From Paraescarpia echinospica (Eukaryota > Annelida > Polychaeta > Sabellida > Siboglinidae): a stretch of DNA of 64,000 bases. The notes under the pieces were generated by a model. That model searched no databases. It saw only the letters and a program-made list of their open reading frames with translations, and had not been told where the DNA came from. Location: NCBI GenBank assembly GCA_020002185.1, contig CM034531.1, forward strand, positions 42,633,867-42,697,866. The letters are read 5' to 3'. Both the position numbers and the translations under genes were made by a program. Below, piece after piece: positions 1 through 8,746 of this stretch; position 1 is the stretch's first letter; each line of letters starts with the position of its first letter.

Positions 1-480
1 GAAAAAAGAAAAACGGAAGTGCTTCGCTATTACGCATGCGTAGTAGGACTGGGCGTATCGCTACACTGACAAGTTATGCGTAATCCCAAGCCACCGGGCG
101 ACCGGGCGCGGTGCTGTACTGAAATAACCTCGCCGCAAGGCATTTCGATTGTCGCTATGACAAAGTAACCCTTGGACTCCACCAGGTCCCAGCTTTCGTG
201 GGCCACCTAGATATGACACCTACACCTTTCCAGTGAAGTGTCTGCTGCGTATATCAACCACTTAGCTATTAGAAACAACACAAAATAATAGCTTGCTTTA
301 TGGCAGTAAAACCTGACATTTTCTCCTCATAGTTATGAATTCATGAGACATGATGTATAGCAATCCAATGGCTGCTATGCGTGGGACAAATGCTATATTA
401 GTGTAATAAAACTTTGATTTAAAGAAAAACTTCAAACCACACAGACAAACTTTGATGTGTTTCATATGAGGTGTTGGGAA
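1..480 (+). repeat. Diverged copy of one foldback-element arm
   Basis: This stretch matches 22660-23130 in the same orientation and 20940-21440 in the opposite orientation. Shared blocks include the GAAAAACGGA...GCTATTACGC start, the CTCGCCGCA...CAAAGTAACCCTTGGACTCCACCA block, the ATGCGTGGGACAAA block and the AACTTCAA(A/G)CCACACAGA block. It is therefore a third copy of the arm of the foldback element that hosts the Polinton. The match fades at about 470. Its inner end lies beyond the left edge of the window. Confidence 0.7.
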
Positions 481-847
481 CGACAAGGGCGAGTCCGCCA
501 ATAACGAAAAAAATGTTTTTGAGATGATATCGGGTAACAGGATCTTTGCTGTATTATCAAGAAAACTCTAGGTGTGTCGAGCTCGCCTTTATCGACTTGT
601 AAAATACATTTCCTTTTAACTGGTGTCTATGCCCTGTGAATCTTTTAATACAGCATCGTTAGTTAGCACGACAATGGCGAAGCGGCAAGTTACTTTGCGA
701 CACGGAATGCAGAGTTAGGACGACAAAGGCGAAGCGCCAAGACGCATTTAGACGCGGAACCAATCAGCGTCTCGGAGACTACAATTTTATTTATCGGGAA
801 ATCGTTTGATGGAACAGTGTCAGAGTTAAGAATATTTACTCGCTATT
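481..847. other. No gene seen; short local duplication
   Basis: No coding potential is supported. At about 661-770 there are two imperfect copies of a roughly 55-bp unit containing ACGACAA(T/A)GGCGAAGCG, with a weaker third copy near 480. I cannot assign it to a known family. Confidence 0.4.
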
Positions 848-1174
848 TTGGCGAATAATATACCCAACGTAACACCATTAGCAATCTTCACGAACAACTG
901 CGGGGGACAAAATAATAACTTGAACATGGTTCTTGCCTGTCTTCAGAAAATTCAAAACGGTCGATTTGACACAATTGAACATTATGCCGTGGTTCCTAGC
1001 CATTCCTACTTATCAAGCGACAGGGATTTTAGCAACATCGAAAGCAAACTGAAAGACGTTGAGGAATATTCAGATGCCGCCCTCATTCGAAGCTCGAGGA
1101 CAACAAAACCTTTCACAGTAGTCACAATGGACAGAATCAAGTTTTTAGACTTTGGTGCACATTGGCCAAATTGA
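848..1174 (+). pseudogene. Fragment resembling a DUF7869-type domain (transposon-associated)
   Basis: A 108-codon open stretch without an ATG at its start (first usable codon TTG) contains FTNNCGGQN, then a VLACLQ helix, FDTIEHY, and VPSHSYLSSDRDF. This order (acidic/Asn-Cys-Gly/Ala-Gly-Gln-Asn, then a His-containing loop ending in Cys/Ser-Asp-(R/G)-x-F) is what I recall of the RNase H-like DUF7869 family, common in invertebrate genomes and transposon-derived genes. The match is recalled, not searched. It stops after about 100 residues with no obvious continuation, so it looks like a truncated relic. It lies outside the repeat at 1-480. Confidence 0.45.
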
Positions 1175-1399
1175 TGGTCATTGTTCCAAATAGTGTACAG
1201 AGGGGTTTGTAGCAGGACCAAAACTAAATGTTTGATTCTAAACAATTAAGCTATTTTTATTACACATATAAAGATGTATATTTTCCATAAATAGTTCAGT
1301 GTGATATGTGTTACTTTTCTAATGACAATTACTTAAAGTCAAATTTGTTATTCATCGCGGGGTCAGTGTCATGGGCGAAACATTATTATATATAAATAT

Positions 1400-1599
<200 letters not shown>

Positions 1600-1741
1600 G
1601 CACATGTTTTATTGTTTTAGAAAGTGTATTCTTAACATCGACAATTACATGATAAAATGTATGTACAATTGAAGACATTTTGTTAATGGGACCATGTGGA
1701 CTAGCTGAGCTGTTTCACTGTATATTATAACATTCTGACTT

Positions 1742-1743
<2 letters not shown>

Positions 1744-1826
<83 letters not shown>

Positions 1827-1861
1827 GCGTGTGCGTGTGCGTGTGCGTGTGCGTGTGCGTG
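1744..1861. repeat. (GT)n / (GTGTGC)n microsatellite
   Basis: A pure GT tract grades into a GTGTGC hexamer at its 3' side. It lies about 150 bp from the CA tract of 1403-1599 and in opposite sense, so the two could pair as an imperfect hairpin. Confidence 0.97.
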
Positions 1862-3070
1862 TAAGCCTACAGTTTGTGGACATTGTGTTTTCTTACGTGT
1901 CACTTACTCACGTAATATAACCATATCCCAGTGAAGGGTTTGTATAACTACATCAAGCGCACTTGCTGCATCCGGTTTATGTACTTGCCATCTGACAGGA
2001 CAATGGCCATTCGTTGCTACTCCATAAAGTAGCTGTGGTTGTTTCCAAACTGTTCAAGTAATCATCTATAAACTCTTCCTGATACGCATGATAGCACAAC
2101 ACGTCTGGACTTGTTAGCGTACCAGCCAGTCTGCTCGATCTTAGTATCAAAGGATCGTTATGTTGTATGTTGCTTAAGCAGATTTGTTATTGCTTTTGAA
2201 GCGTACCATAACAACATGGTTGTGTTTTGGTTGACAAAACAAGCAGGATATGATTTTGGTATTTGGAATTTCCTCACACAATTTAGCATGCAGGTATTGA
2301 AAATTACATGTACTCCCCTTCTTCAATTTCTTCTTCTTATCATTAATCACCGCGAACGTCTTAATGGCAGGAACTGGGATTGGAAACTGTTTCTTTATAT
2401 CTCACTTGTAATGTTAACGACCGTCCTACGCTTTGTGTTTTGTCATGGGAGATGCTGCTTGTGTTGGTTCAGCTGCAACTTCTTAGCGATCATGTTCCCT
2501 GTCTGACTCCTTTTTAAGTGACGTCCGAAGAACAGTGTCCGCTTTGTGTTGACGAAGCTGTTTTACGCCGCTAACAAAAGTGCTATTTGCAAGGGCGGGT
2601 GGGCCTTTCTCATTTCATGCTTTTAAGGGCTTGGTGCGATATTCGTCAGAATAACATACGCACGGCGTAAGCATATTAACGTTTGGTAGAACGTTGATTG
2701 TGGAAGGCATATAATTTATATAAAAAATAATCCTGCTCCTTCAACCAGATTGCCAGTATTGCACGGTAGCTATTTGTCCAAGGCCCATGTATATTGTTGC
2801 CGCTTCTCCATCTTCTTCCCCATTGCAGTGACTTGCGTGTAGGTAGTTGACTTCATTGTTCCCGGGAAAGTGTTCAGCAGATGGTGCAATGGCACAATTG
2901 GTTGCTACGACTCATAATTATTGTGCAACTTGTTGATGTATTTGTGGTACGTTTTTTCATAATTACATTTTCACATATCGATAAAACTAATGGCTATGAA
3001 TGAAACTTGTAAGTACTTATATCATAGATTATGAAGGTAAGCCGTATAATATAATACCATTGAAGTTACG
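1862..3070. other. No supported gene
   Basis: One 131-codon frame starts near 2111 with TTG and has no recognisable domain or splice context. I treat it as chance. Nothing else is seen. Confidence 0.5.
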
Positions 3071-3077
3071 GCCCACA

Positions 3078-3235
3078 CATGCATTGACGGGCTCACCAAA
3101 AAATCTCCAATTGCACCCCCTTGACGATCACAAAAAACCTGCAACTGCACCCCTTTGAGGCTCTCCAGAATCCTCCAACAGCACCCTCCTTCGAGGTTCT
3201 TCAAACCTCCAATTCCACCACTCTTCCTTGAATTG
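3078..3235. repeat. Degenerate minisatellite, about 33-36 bp unit
   Basis: Four to five imperfect units follow the pattern GAGGCTC(A/T)CCA-AAATC-TCCAA--GCACCCC-TT. A related array is at about 32828-32935, so this is a dispersed family rather than a single-locus expansion. Confidence 0.6.
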
Positions 3236-3574
3236 AAGCTCGTCAGTTACTCAAACTGCAGTCGCCTCTACTCTCACCAAAACAACAAAAAGTACCCTTT
3301 CCCCAAATAGTGGGGGGGGGGCTAATCCGATCTCGAACCCCACCCAAAATGTTGGGGGGTTCAACTCCAGTAACCCCCATTTCTGACGCCTTTGAAATGG
3401 TATGTGGTAGTTTTGTTTAATGTAAAAATAATTACTCTTTGTTAAAGTTATTAATATTATTGCATACAGGAAAACACTTTCTCATAACTGCGTATTCAGC
3501 GTCATCATGTGTCCAGCGTCACCACCAAGCTTAATGTTTATATTTCTCCAAACACGTGTATCAAGTTCGCTACA
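3236..3574. other. No gene seen
   Basis: Contains a G run near 3310 and simple AT-rich sequence. No feature is supported. Confidence 0.5.
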
Positions 3575-3730
3575 TATATCATACATACGTCATAACGAAC
3601 CACACATCTGACAGATCACATTGGTGTGATCCCTGAAGCTACACATGCATACAATAAGCATGTGAATAAGCTGTTCTGATCAAATCTAAGTACAGGGTGT
3701 ACCTGTATTTTAGTTCCGCAAAGAGTTGTG
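3575..3730 (+). repeat. Outer end of the left arm of the foldback element
   Basis: The stretch containing TGTGATCCCTGAAGCTA, AAGTACAGGGTGTACCT and TTTTAGTTC-GCAAAGAGTTGTG is the reverse complement of the outer right arm near 23340-23455. It is cut from the rest of the left arm (20755 onward) by the Polinton. The last six bases, GTTGTG, are the left copy of the Polinton target-site duplication. Confidence 0.85.
3725..3730. other. Polinton target-site duplication, left copy
   Basis: GTTGTG directly abuts the AGT terminus of the element and is repeated at 20749-20754. Six-base duplications are the known hallmark of Polinton integration. Confidence 0.95.
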
Positions 3731-4004
3731 AGTAGTGATACAGTCGTCTCCGTCCCCGGTCATGACCCCAGATCAAAGGCTTTTGCGTTTTTTACAATTA
3801 GAATTCCTACGTTTTTTAGCACTAATGTTTTAGTAAACGTCAAAGTGATTGATGGGTTTCCTTAGAAAGAGGGTGTCGCCCTCTAGTAACTAATCAGGCA
3901 CTAATAAGGGAAATAAATAGGGTGATTGTCGACCTCTAGTGACTAATCAGGTACTAATTAGGTCAAAATTAGGGTAAATAATTAAGTACTAATTAGTAAT
4001 AAGT
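3731..4004 (+). repeat. Polinton left terminal inverted repeat
   Basis: This repeat pairs with 20474-20748 at high identity, with only scattered substitutions and short indels by eye. Inside it are sub-repeats of the form CTCTAGT(A/G)ACTAATCAGG followed by TACTAATTAGG. Two further relatives (CTAGTGACTGAAAAA) lie just inside the element at about 4140-4185, before the first gene. Confidence 0.95.
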
Positions 4005-4116
4005 TTGTCGGAAGGCCGGATAAATGTTTATTTCACCTCACTAGAGGGTAGCACTAGCAATAACTAAAAGGTTATGTAATGGTTATGCGGTGGTGTGTGG
4101 AGTCACGTGCGCTTCG

Positions 4117-4127
4117 AATTATATAAT
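4117..4127 (+). promoter_or_regulatory. Candidate TATA box for the ATPase gene
   Basis: AATTATATAAT lies about 65 bp before the ATG at 4190. An E-box, CACGTG, is just upstream in AGTCACGTGCGC. The position suits the first gene of the rightward cluster. No transcript evidence is available. Confidence 0.45.
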
Positions 4128-4189
4128 GATGTGCTGACATCTAGTGACTGAAAAAGAAAGCATGCCCCTCTAGTGACTGAAAAACGTCG

Positions 4190-4863
4190 ATGGTGGTGCA
4201 TATAGGCGATCGTAACGTTGTCGGCGCACCAGGTGTCGCTATGGACGGAAAGTGGAAGCACCCTTTTACGTGTATAGTGTCCGGCCCTACGGGGTGCGGG
4301 AAGACTACTTTCGTTGTACGCCTGTTAAAGTTTGCTTCGTGTATGATTTCGCCGCCACCGGAGAAAATTCTGTGGTGTTACGGCCAGTGGCAGACCGCTT
4401 ACGACTCTATGGTCGGCGTAGAATTTGTAGACGGTTTGCCGGATCCGTCGCTTCTGGACATAAAAACGAGGACGCTTCTAGTGCTCGATGATCTTATGTC
4501 GGAGACCAATAGTAGCGTCACGACTTTGTTTACTAAAAAAAGTCACCACGGCAACGCGTCCGTCGTACAGCTTTTGCAGAATCTCTTTCCGAAAGGGAAA
4601 GAAAATCGCACAATCAGCTTAAACGCGCAGTATATGGTCCTCTTCAAGAGTCCCCGGGACGCTGGACAAGTAGGTCACCTGGCGAAACAGATGTACCCGG
4701 GTAGTATCAACAACATGGTGGAGGCGTACAAAGATGCCACGTCGGCCCCTACGGTTACCTCCTGGTGGATCTGAAACAGGAAACGCCGGAAACCATGCGC
4801 CTGCGTACGGACAATTTCCCCGACGACCCCATTCAGTACGTCTATGTGCCGACGAGACTATAA
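4190..4863 (+). pseudogene. Polinton packaging ATPase (A32/FtsK-HerA type), one frameshift
   Basis: Viral-type DNA-packaging ATPase, expected to pump genome into preformed capsids. The ATG at 4190 opens a frame with Walker A GPTGCGKT (residues 32-39) and Walker B LLVLDD (96-101), followed by the helical C-terminal part with the conserved FKSPRD and MYPG segments. The frame ends at 4772-4774. The family's last 30-40 residues, containing a YGYLL-type strand and an RLRT segment, are readable in another frame from about 4744 to the TAA at 4861-4863. A one-base change in the C-run at 4746-4749 accounts for the break. It could be a true lesion, a sequencing indel in a homopolymer, or less likely programmed slippage. 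Length is otherwise normal. It is the first gene of the rightward cluster, 39 bp from the next. Confidence 0.88.
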
Positions 4864-4868
4864 AAAAG
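4858..4868 (+). promoter_or_regulatory. TATA box overlapping the ATPase stop codon
   Basis: CTATAAAAAAG runs across the TAA of the ATPase gene, about 40 bp before the ATG at 4903. It is a strong TATA match inside a GC-rich element and suggests that downstream genes have their own start sites. Confidence 0.5.
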
Positions 4869-4902
4869 GCGGGGCGCGCCGCGGCCGCCGCCATTCGACA
4901 GG

Positions 4903-5247
4903 ATGACAGATCGCGTGAAGAGGCACATCCTTGCCCTGCAGCTGTTGCGTCGCTACCAGGGAAATACGAATCTGAGAAAGGCGGTAATCACACACGCGGA
5001 CGCCGACCTCATCGGCAGTCTGGCCGACTGCGCGTATAACATTCTGCGAGGGAACGTGAAATTGACGCCTAACAACCGAAAAGTGCTGATAAAGTACAGG
5101 AACAATTTGCGCAAGTTAGCGTCGAAAAAAGTACCCATCAAACGGAAGAGGGCCGTCCTGCAGACTGGTTCGGGCGCGTTTCTGACGGCACTGCTGGCGC
5201 CGTTGGCGAGCACCTTTCTGCCCCTCCTCAGGCAGGCTTTCGGTTGA
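4903..5247 (+). CDS. Small basic Polinton protein, candidate virion core protein
   Basis: This 114-residue protein is very basic in its first two thirds (KRHILALQLLRRYQGN, the KAVITHAD segment, a long Lys/Arg stretch VPIKRKR) and ends in a hydrophobic tail, FLTALLAPLASTFLPLL. I recognise the pattern (LRKAV-THAD-DL, NIL-GNV-LTP, then a basic patch plus hydrophobic end) as a protein that recurs beside Polinton/adintovirus capsid genes and has been compared with adenovirus pX-like core peptides. The role in DNA condensation or membrane interaction is inference. The gene ends in a TGATG overlap with the next start, so the two may be translationally coupled. Confidence 0.75.
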   Translation: MTDRVKRHILALQLLRRYQGNTNLRKAVITHADADLIGSLADCAYNILRGNVKLTPNNRKVLIKYRNNLRKLASKKVPIKRKRAVLQTGSGAFLTALLAPLASTFLPLLRQAFG

Positions 5248-5918
5248 TGCAGCACGCGAAGAAGATGGCGCTGGTAGACCCCCGGTTGGTGGAGCGCCTA
5301 CTTCCTTTACTATCGCAACCGACCACGACCACGTCGCGTGTGATGAGTAGCCTGGACAGCGACATGAAAGCCGTTCTCGAGCGTGCAGATTTATCCGAAG
5401 GCGAAAAGGTGGCGGCGTACAATCAACTGCTGAGTCGTTACAACGCCATGGAGGCCTCTCGCGCGCAGCAGCCGATGCGCGTGTCCGTAGTGAAGAACGA
5501 GTCGTCGTCGTCCGATCAGCCGCCGCCGCCGCCGCCACCTACGTCCGATCAATTACCGGGGGAGATGGAGAGCGAGGTCATGAAGAGCGTACCGAAAGTG
5601 CTGAAAGAAAAGGCCCGCCTCCTGTTGACGCGACTAAAAGCCGACCCGCTGATTCGCTGGAACGATCGAGCGGAGCTCGTGTACGACGGTACGCCTATCG
5701 CCGGAAGCAATATGGTAGATCTCGTGAACGATCTCATGCGAACAAGGAAGAGGTCCCCCGCGCCGGTTGGCTGGGAAGTGTTCGGCGATCATATAAGGCG
5801 GCTGAACGTCCCTATGGAATTCGTCGGCAACCCCCAGCGTCGGGCGTATATACAGCGCGAGCAGAAGCGAAAGGGGCGCACTCGGTCCGTCGAGCGTATG
5901 CCGTGGTCCAGCTTTTAG
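5247..5918 (+). CDS. Conserved Polinton protein of unknown function (223 aa)
   Basis: The ATG at 5247-5249 shares its first base with the last base of the preceding stop. The N-terminal MQHAKKMALVDPRLVERL motif is typical of a Polinton-associated protein I have seen beside capsid genes. Residues 30-100 form a polar, probably coiled segment ending in a Pro run (coded by CCGCCG repeats near 5520). The C-terminal domain carries KVLKEKARLLLTRL, IRWNDRAELVYDGTPIAGSN, DLVNDLMR, GWEVFGDHIRRLNVP, then a basic tail. This conserved C-terminal block is characteristic, but no biochemical role is known to me. Position within the capsid block suggests a virion or assembly protein. Confidence 0.75.
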   Translation: MQHAKKMALVDPRLVERLLPLLSQPTTTTSRVMSSLDSDMKAVLERADLSEGEKVAAYNQLLSRYNAMEASRAQQPMRVSVVKNESSSSDQPPPPPPPTSDQLPGEMESEVMKSVPKVLKEKARLLLTRLKADPLIRWNDRAELVYDGTPIAGSNMVDLVNDLMRTRKRSPAPVGWEVFGDHIRRLNVPMEFVGNPQRRAYIQREQKRKGRTRSVERMPWSSF

Positions 5919-5931
5919 CACCCCGTAGAGG

Positions 5932-6114
5932 ATGCCACCCGCCCGAAGATCAGTACTCGTCGTCGTCGTATCCGTCGTAATTGCGGCGGTCATCGTCGCC
6001 GCCCTCTTGTTCGCCGTATCGTCGTCGTCGTCGGCGCCGCGCGATCCATGGCGGTGGTGCCCCGGCGGACTCGTGGTGCGCAACGAGAGCGCCAACAACG
6101 CGACGGCCGACTGA
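5932..6114 (+). CDS. Small single-pass membrane protein
   Basis: This 60-residue frame has an ATG 13 bp after the previous stop. A basic start (MPPARRS) is followed by a strongly hydrophobic segment at residues 8-29, a Ser run, and a short tail with two N-glycosylation sequons (NES, NAT). The layout predicts a short type II or signal-anchored protein. It overlaps the start of the integrase frame by 67 bp in another frame. Small membrane proteins are usual in Polinton gene blocks but are poorly conserved, so identity rests on position and composition only. Confidence 0.5.
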   Translation: MPPARRSVLVVVVSVVIAAVIVAALLFAVSSSSSAPRDPWRWCPGGLVVRNESANNATAD

Positions 6115-7172
6115 AGCGCGCCTACTTCGACCCGAAACGGGCAGGTAGTTACGGCGGCGTCGACGCGTTGCACCGGTCGGCCGCGGTGCCCAAGCCGATC
6201 GTCGGGCGGTGGCTGGCGGGGCAGGACGCCTATACGCTTCACAAGCCGGTTAGGCGCCGATTTAAGCGACGTCGCGTTATCGTGGGCGGTCGAAACCAGC
6301 AGTGGCAAGCCGATCTCGTCGACGTGGCTAAACTGAAAAAGCACAACGACGGCATAGCGTTCCAATTGACGGTCATCGACGTCTTCTCGAAGCGGGCGTG
6401 GTGCGTTCCGTTGAAGAGCAAATCCGGTCCGGCGCTCGTCGCGGCCTTCGAGGGGCTGCTGTCATCTCCGCCACCGCACGTCCTGCAGACCGACAAGGGG
6501 ACGGAGTTTCTCAACAGGCCCCTTCAGACGCTTTTGAAGGCGCGCGGCGTCCACCATTTCGTGACGCACAACGAGGAGACGAAGGCGAGCGTCGTGGAGC
6601 GATTCAATCGTACGCTGAAGACGCGCATGTGGAGGTACTTCACGAAGCATCAGACGCTGAGGTTCGTGGAGCCGTTGCAGGACTTCGTGCGGTCGTACAA
6701 CAACGCCTACCATCGAAGCATCGTTAGGACGCCGGTGAGCGTCGACGCGTCGAATCAGTAGAGCGTGTGGCAGCGTCTGTACGGCGGCGGAGGGTGTCAA
6801 AAAAACAAAAGCAAACCGAAACTGCGAGCGGGGGATCGCGTACGCATCAGCAAGGCGAAGGGCGTCTTCAAGAAGGGGTACATGGCTAACTGGAGCGAAG
6901 AGCTCTTCACCGTCGTAGATTTGCACCCGACCGACCCTCCTGTTTACCGACTGATGGACGACGCCAGCACGATACTGGACGGCACCTTCTACGAGCCGGA
7001 GCTACAAAAAGTGATCGTTGCGAAGGACAAACTATATCGGGTTGAAGCCGTTCTACAGAGACGTCGTCGACGACGCGGTAAGGGCGAAGAGGTGCTCGTC
7101 AAATGGTTCGGCTATCCGGCCTCGTTCAATAGCTGGATCAACGCCAAGGAGCTCGTGGACTATAAGGGCTGA
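6048..7172 (+). pseudogene. Polinton retroviral-type integrase with C-terminal chromodomain, one in-frame stop
   Basis: The frame opens at an ATG at 6048. Visible segments are DPKRAGSYGG, a basic linker, and the RNase H-fold core with catalytic candidates D89 (QWQADL), D149 (QTDKGTEF) and E184 (VVERFNRT). D149 and E184 are separated by 34 residues, close to the D,D-35-E pattern. After YHRSIVRTP and a short linker, a TAG at 6759-6761 interrupts the frame. The same frame continues from VWQRLYG through an SH3-like basic region to a chromodomain (YRVEAVL ... VLVKWFGYPASFNSWI) and stops at 7170-7172. The enzyme would cut and join element ends, and the chromodomain may target chromatin. The stop removes the C-terminal third unless read through. 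The 5' end overlaps the small membrane protein. Confidence 0.9.
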
Positions 7173-7512
7173 TGGCGACGCGTTGTTGGACGGAATACGC
7201 AGAGCGCTGGAGACTTTCTTCCTACATCCGGCGCCGCTACCGTTGTCGCTGCGACCGATGCTATCGACGTCGACCGCAACGTCGGCGAACTCGCTCTATG
7301 ATTTATCTGCGTGACCTATAAGGGATGACGACGCGTTGGATGCGCCACGCGGGGTGCTGGCGACTGCACGAGGCGGGACTGTGCAACGGCTTTTCGTTTT
7401 TTATAAGGGGACCGTGCTGTATTAGTAGACTGCAGAGGAGAAGAGGGCCGCGCCACCACCACCGTCGCCCCCACGCCCGTCGACGAACTCGCTCTATGGT
7501 GTGCCTGCGCGA
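7153..7512 (+). promoter_or_regulatory. Tandem-duplicated intergenic segment with TATA-like sites
   Basis: Two copies of a roughly 170-bp unit start near CTATAAGGG(C/A)TGA and end near GTCG(G/A)CGAACTCGCTCTATG (about 7153-7315 and 7316-7512). Inside the second copy TTTTTTATAAGGGG (about 7395-7410) is a good TATA box. The segment precedes the membrane protein and capsid genes, so it may hold their promoter. Frames within it lack recognisable domains. Confidence 0.45.
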
Positions 7513-7594
7513 TAAAGGAACGACGCCGTAGCGTCGGACGGCAGTAGCGCGATGTGTACGGACGAGACGACAGCAGCAGCAGCAGTAGCAGCCA

Positions 7595-7915
7595 ATGCAG
7601 AAGCCGGCCACCGCCGTCGACTCAAGGGCATTTGTCGCTACACCCGCCGACGACTCATGCGTCTCTGTGGGTGCGCCCGATGTCGTCGACGCCTCCTCCG
7701 TCACGAGCGTTCCTTGGCGTCTCTGCGGCAACGAATGCCCTAAGGCCGAGATCGTCTTCCTGTGCCAGATCGTCGTCCTGTACACGGTGATCGTCGTCAG
7801 TATATACAATCAAACGCGCGGCACGGGCGACTCCAACCTGTGGACGGCGCTGCTGAGTAGTTGCCTCGGCTACCTACTGTCGAGTCCGTCTATGAAACGC
7901 GATGGCGTCGTCTGA
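7595..7915 (+). CDS. Polinton small membrane protein with two hydrophobic segments
   Basis: This 106-residue protein starts at an ATG at 7595. The first 50 residues are polar and variable. Residues 52-71 (EIVFLCQIVVLYTVIVVSIY) form a membrane segment, followed by NQTRG and the motif DSNLWTALLSSCLGYLL (79-95), a second hydrophobic stretch. The DSNLWTALLSSCLGY block is a signature I recognise from small proteins next to Polinton minor-capsid genes. Function is unknown; a membrane role during entry or assembly is inferred. The last 14 bases overlap the minor capsid start in another frame. Confidence 0.7.
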   Translation: MQKPATAVDSRAFVATPADDSCVSVGAPDVVDASSVTSVPWRLCGNECPKAEIVFLCQIVVLYTVIVVSIYNQTRGTGDSNLWTALLSSCLGYLLSSPSMKRDGVV

Positions 7916-8744
7916 CTTTTACGTGACGTTGCCGAGCAACGCGTCTATGAAGGCGCACCCCGAAAACACGTTGACGCACTACACGACGAATCTGCCGCAG
8001 CGCGTCGACCTGTCGGGGCAGTGGGAATGCGGGCTGGTGTCGGTACAGTACACGCATAGCTGGTACAATGTGAGGCCGGTGGACTCCTACTTCTTCGTGG
8101 CGTGCGAGACGTGGGAGGTGGGCGTTTTCACCACCGAGTCCGGGGAAAAAATTGCCCGGCAGGGCAACATTCCGCACGGCATTTACAACAACGCCAAAAA
8201 TCTGATGCGCAAAATCAACGAGGCGTTGACGAAACTGAGCACCGACACGGTCAAGGCGCGAATAGTGCACAGCGCCGTCACTAATCGGATGACGTTGCTT
8301 CTATCGCCGGGCGTCGAAATTAACATGCCGCGGGACTGGCGCCTGAAACAGATACTAGGCTTCGAGTCGAACTATATCGCGAGTTACGGGACGCCCGCGG
8401 ACGGCGGCTCCCTGCCCCCGGGGTACCTGTTCGAGTTCGAGGCGAGCCACCCGGTGGACCTGAACGGCGGCGTCGACAACCTGTTCGTGTACACGGACAT
8501 CGTGGAGTCGCGCATCGACGGCGACGTATTTACCCCCCTCATCCGATCCGTCCCCGTCCACGGTTCGAACGGCAGCATCGTATCGAACATCTTCGACCGC
8601 GTCCAATACGCGCCGCTCGTGCGGCGCCAATTCGATTCGATCGAGATAGATATAAGAGACGACCTCGGTCAGTCGACACCATTCGAGAACGGAAAAGTCG
8701 TGACGACGCTTCACGTCAGACGTCGCAAGTCGAAACTGTTCTGA
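7902..8744 (+). CDS. Polinton minor capsid protein (penton-like single jelly roll)
   Basis: This 280-residue open frame has an intact start (MASSDFYVTLPSN) and the family features NTLTHYTTNLPQRVDLSGQW, ECGLVSVQY, SWYNV, then mainly beta-strand sequence with conserved LSPGVEINM, FVYTDIVE and the C-terminal PLVRRQFDSIEIDI-D-G block. In Polintons this protein occupies capsid five-fold vertices. Length matches the family. The ATG at 7902 overlaps the preceding gene, and the stop is two bases before the major-capsid start. No frame damage is seen. Confidence 0.9.
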   Translation: MASSDFYVTLPSNASMKAHPENTLTHYTTNLPQRVDLSGQWECGLVSVQYTHSWYNVRPVDSYFFVACETWEVGVFTTESGEKIARQGNIPHGIYNNAKNLMRKINEALTKLSTDTVKARIVHSAVTNRMTLLLSPGVEINMPRDWRLKQILGFESNYIASYGTPADGGSLPPGYLFEFEASHPVDLNGGVDNLFVYTDIVESRIDGDVFTPLIRSVPVHGSNGSIVSNIFDRVQYAPLVRRQFDSIEIDIRDDLGQSTPFENGKVVTTLHVRRRKSKLF

Positions 8745-8746
8745 CG

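Noticed and set aside
1..1174. Idea that the DUF7869-like fragment is the transposase of the foldback family
   Set aside because: The arm copy at 1-480 is oriented so that the inside of the element lies left of the window; the fragment is therefore outside it.
2111..2506. 131-codon frame with hydrophobic stretches
   Set aside because: Starts at TTG, has no domain or splice context and lies in AT-rich DNA; likely chance.
4190..4863. Programmed frameshift in the ATPase gene
   Set aside because: The C-run lacks an evident slippery heptamer and downstream structure; an indel or sequence error is simpler.
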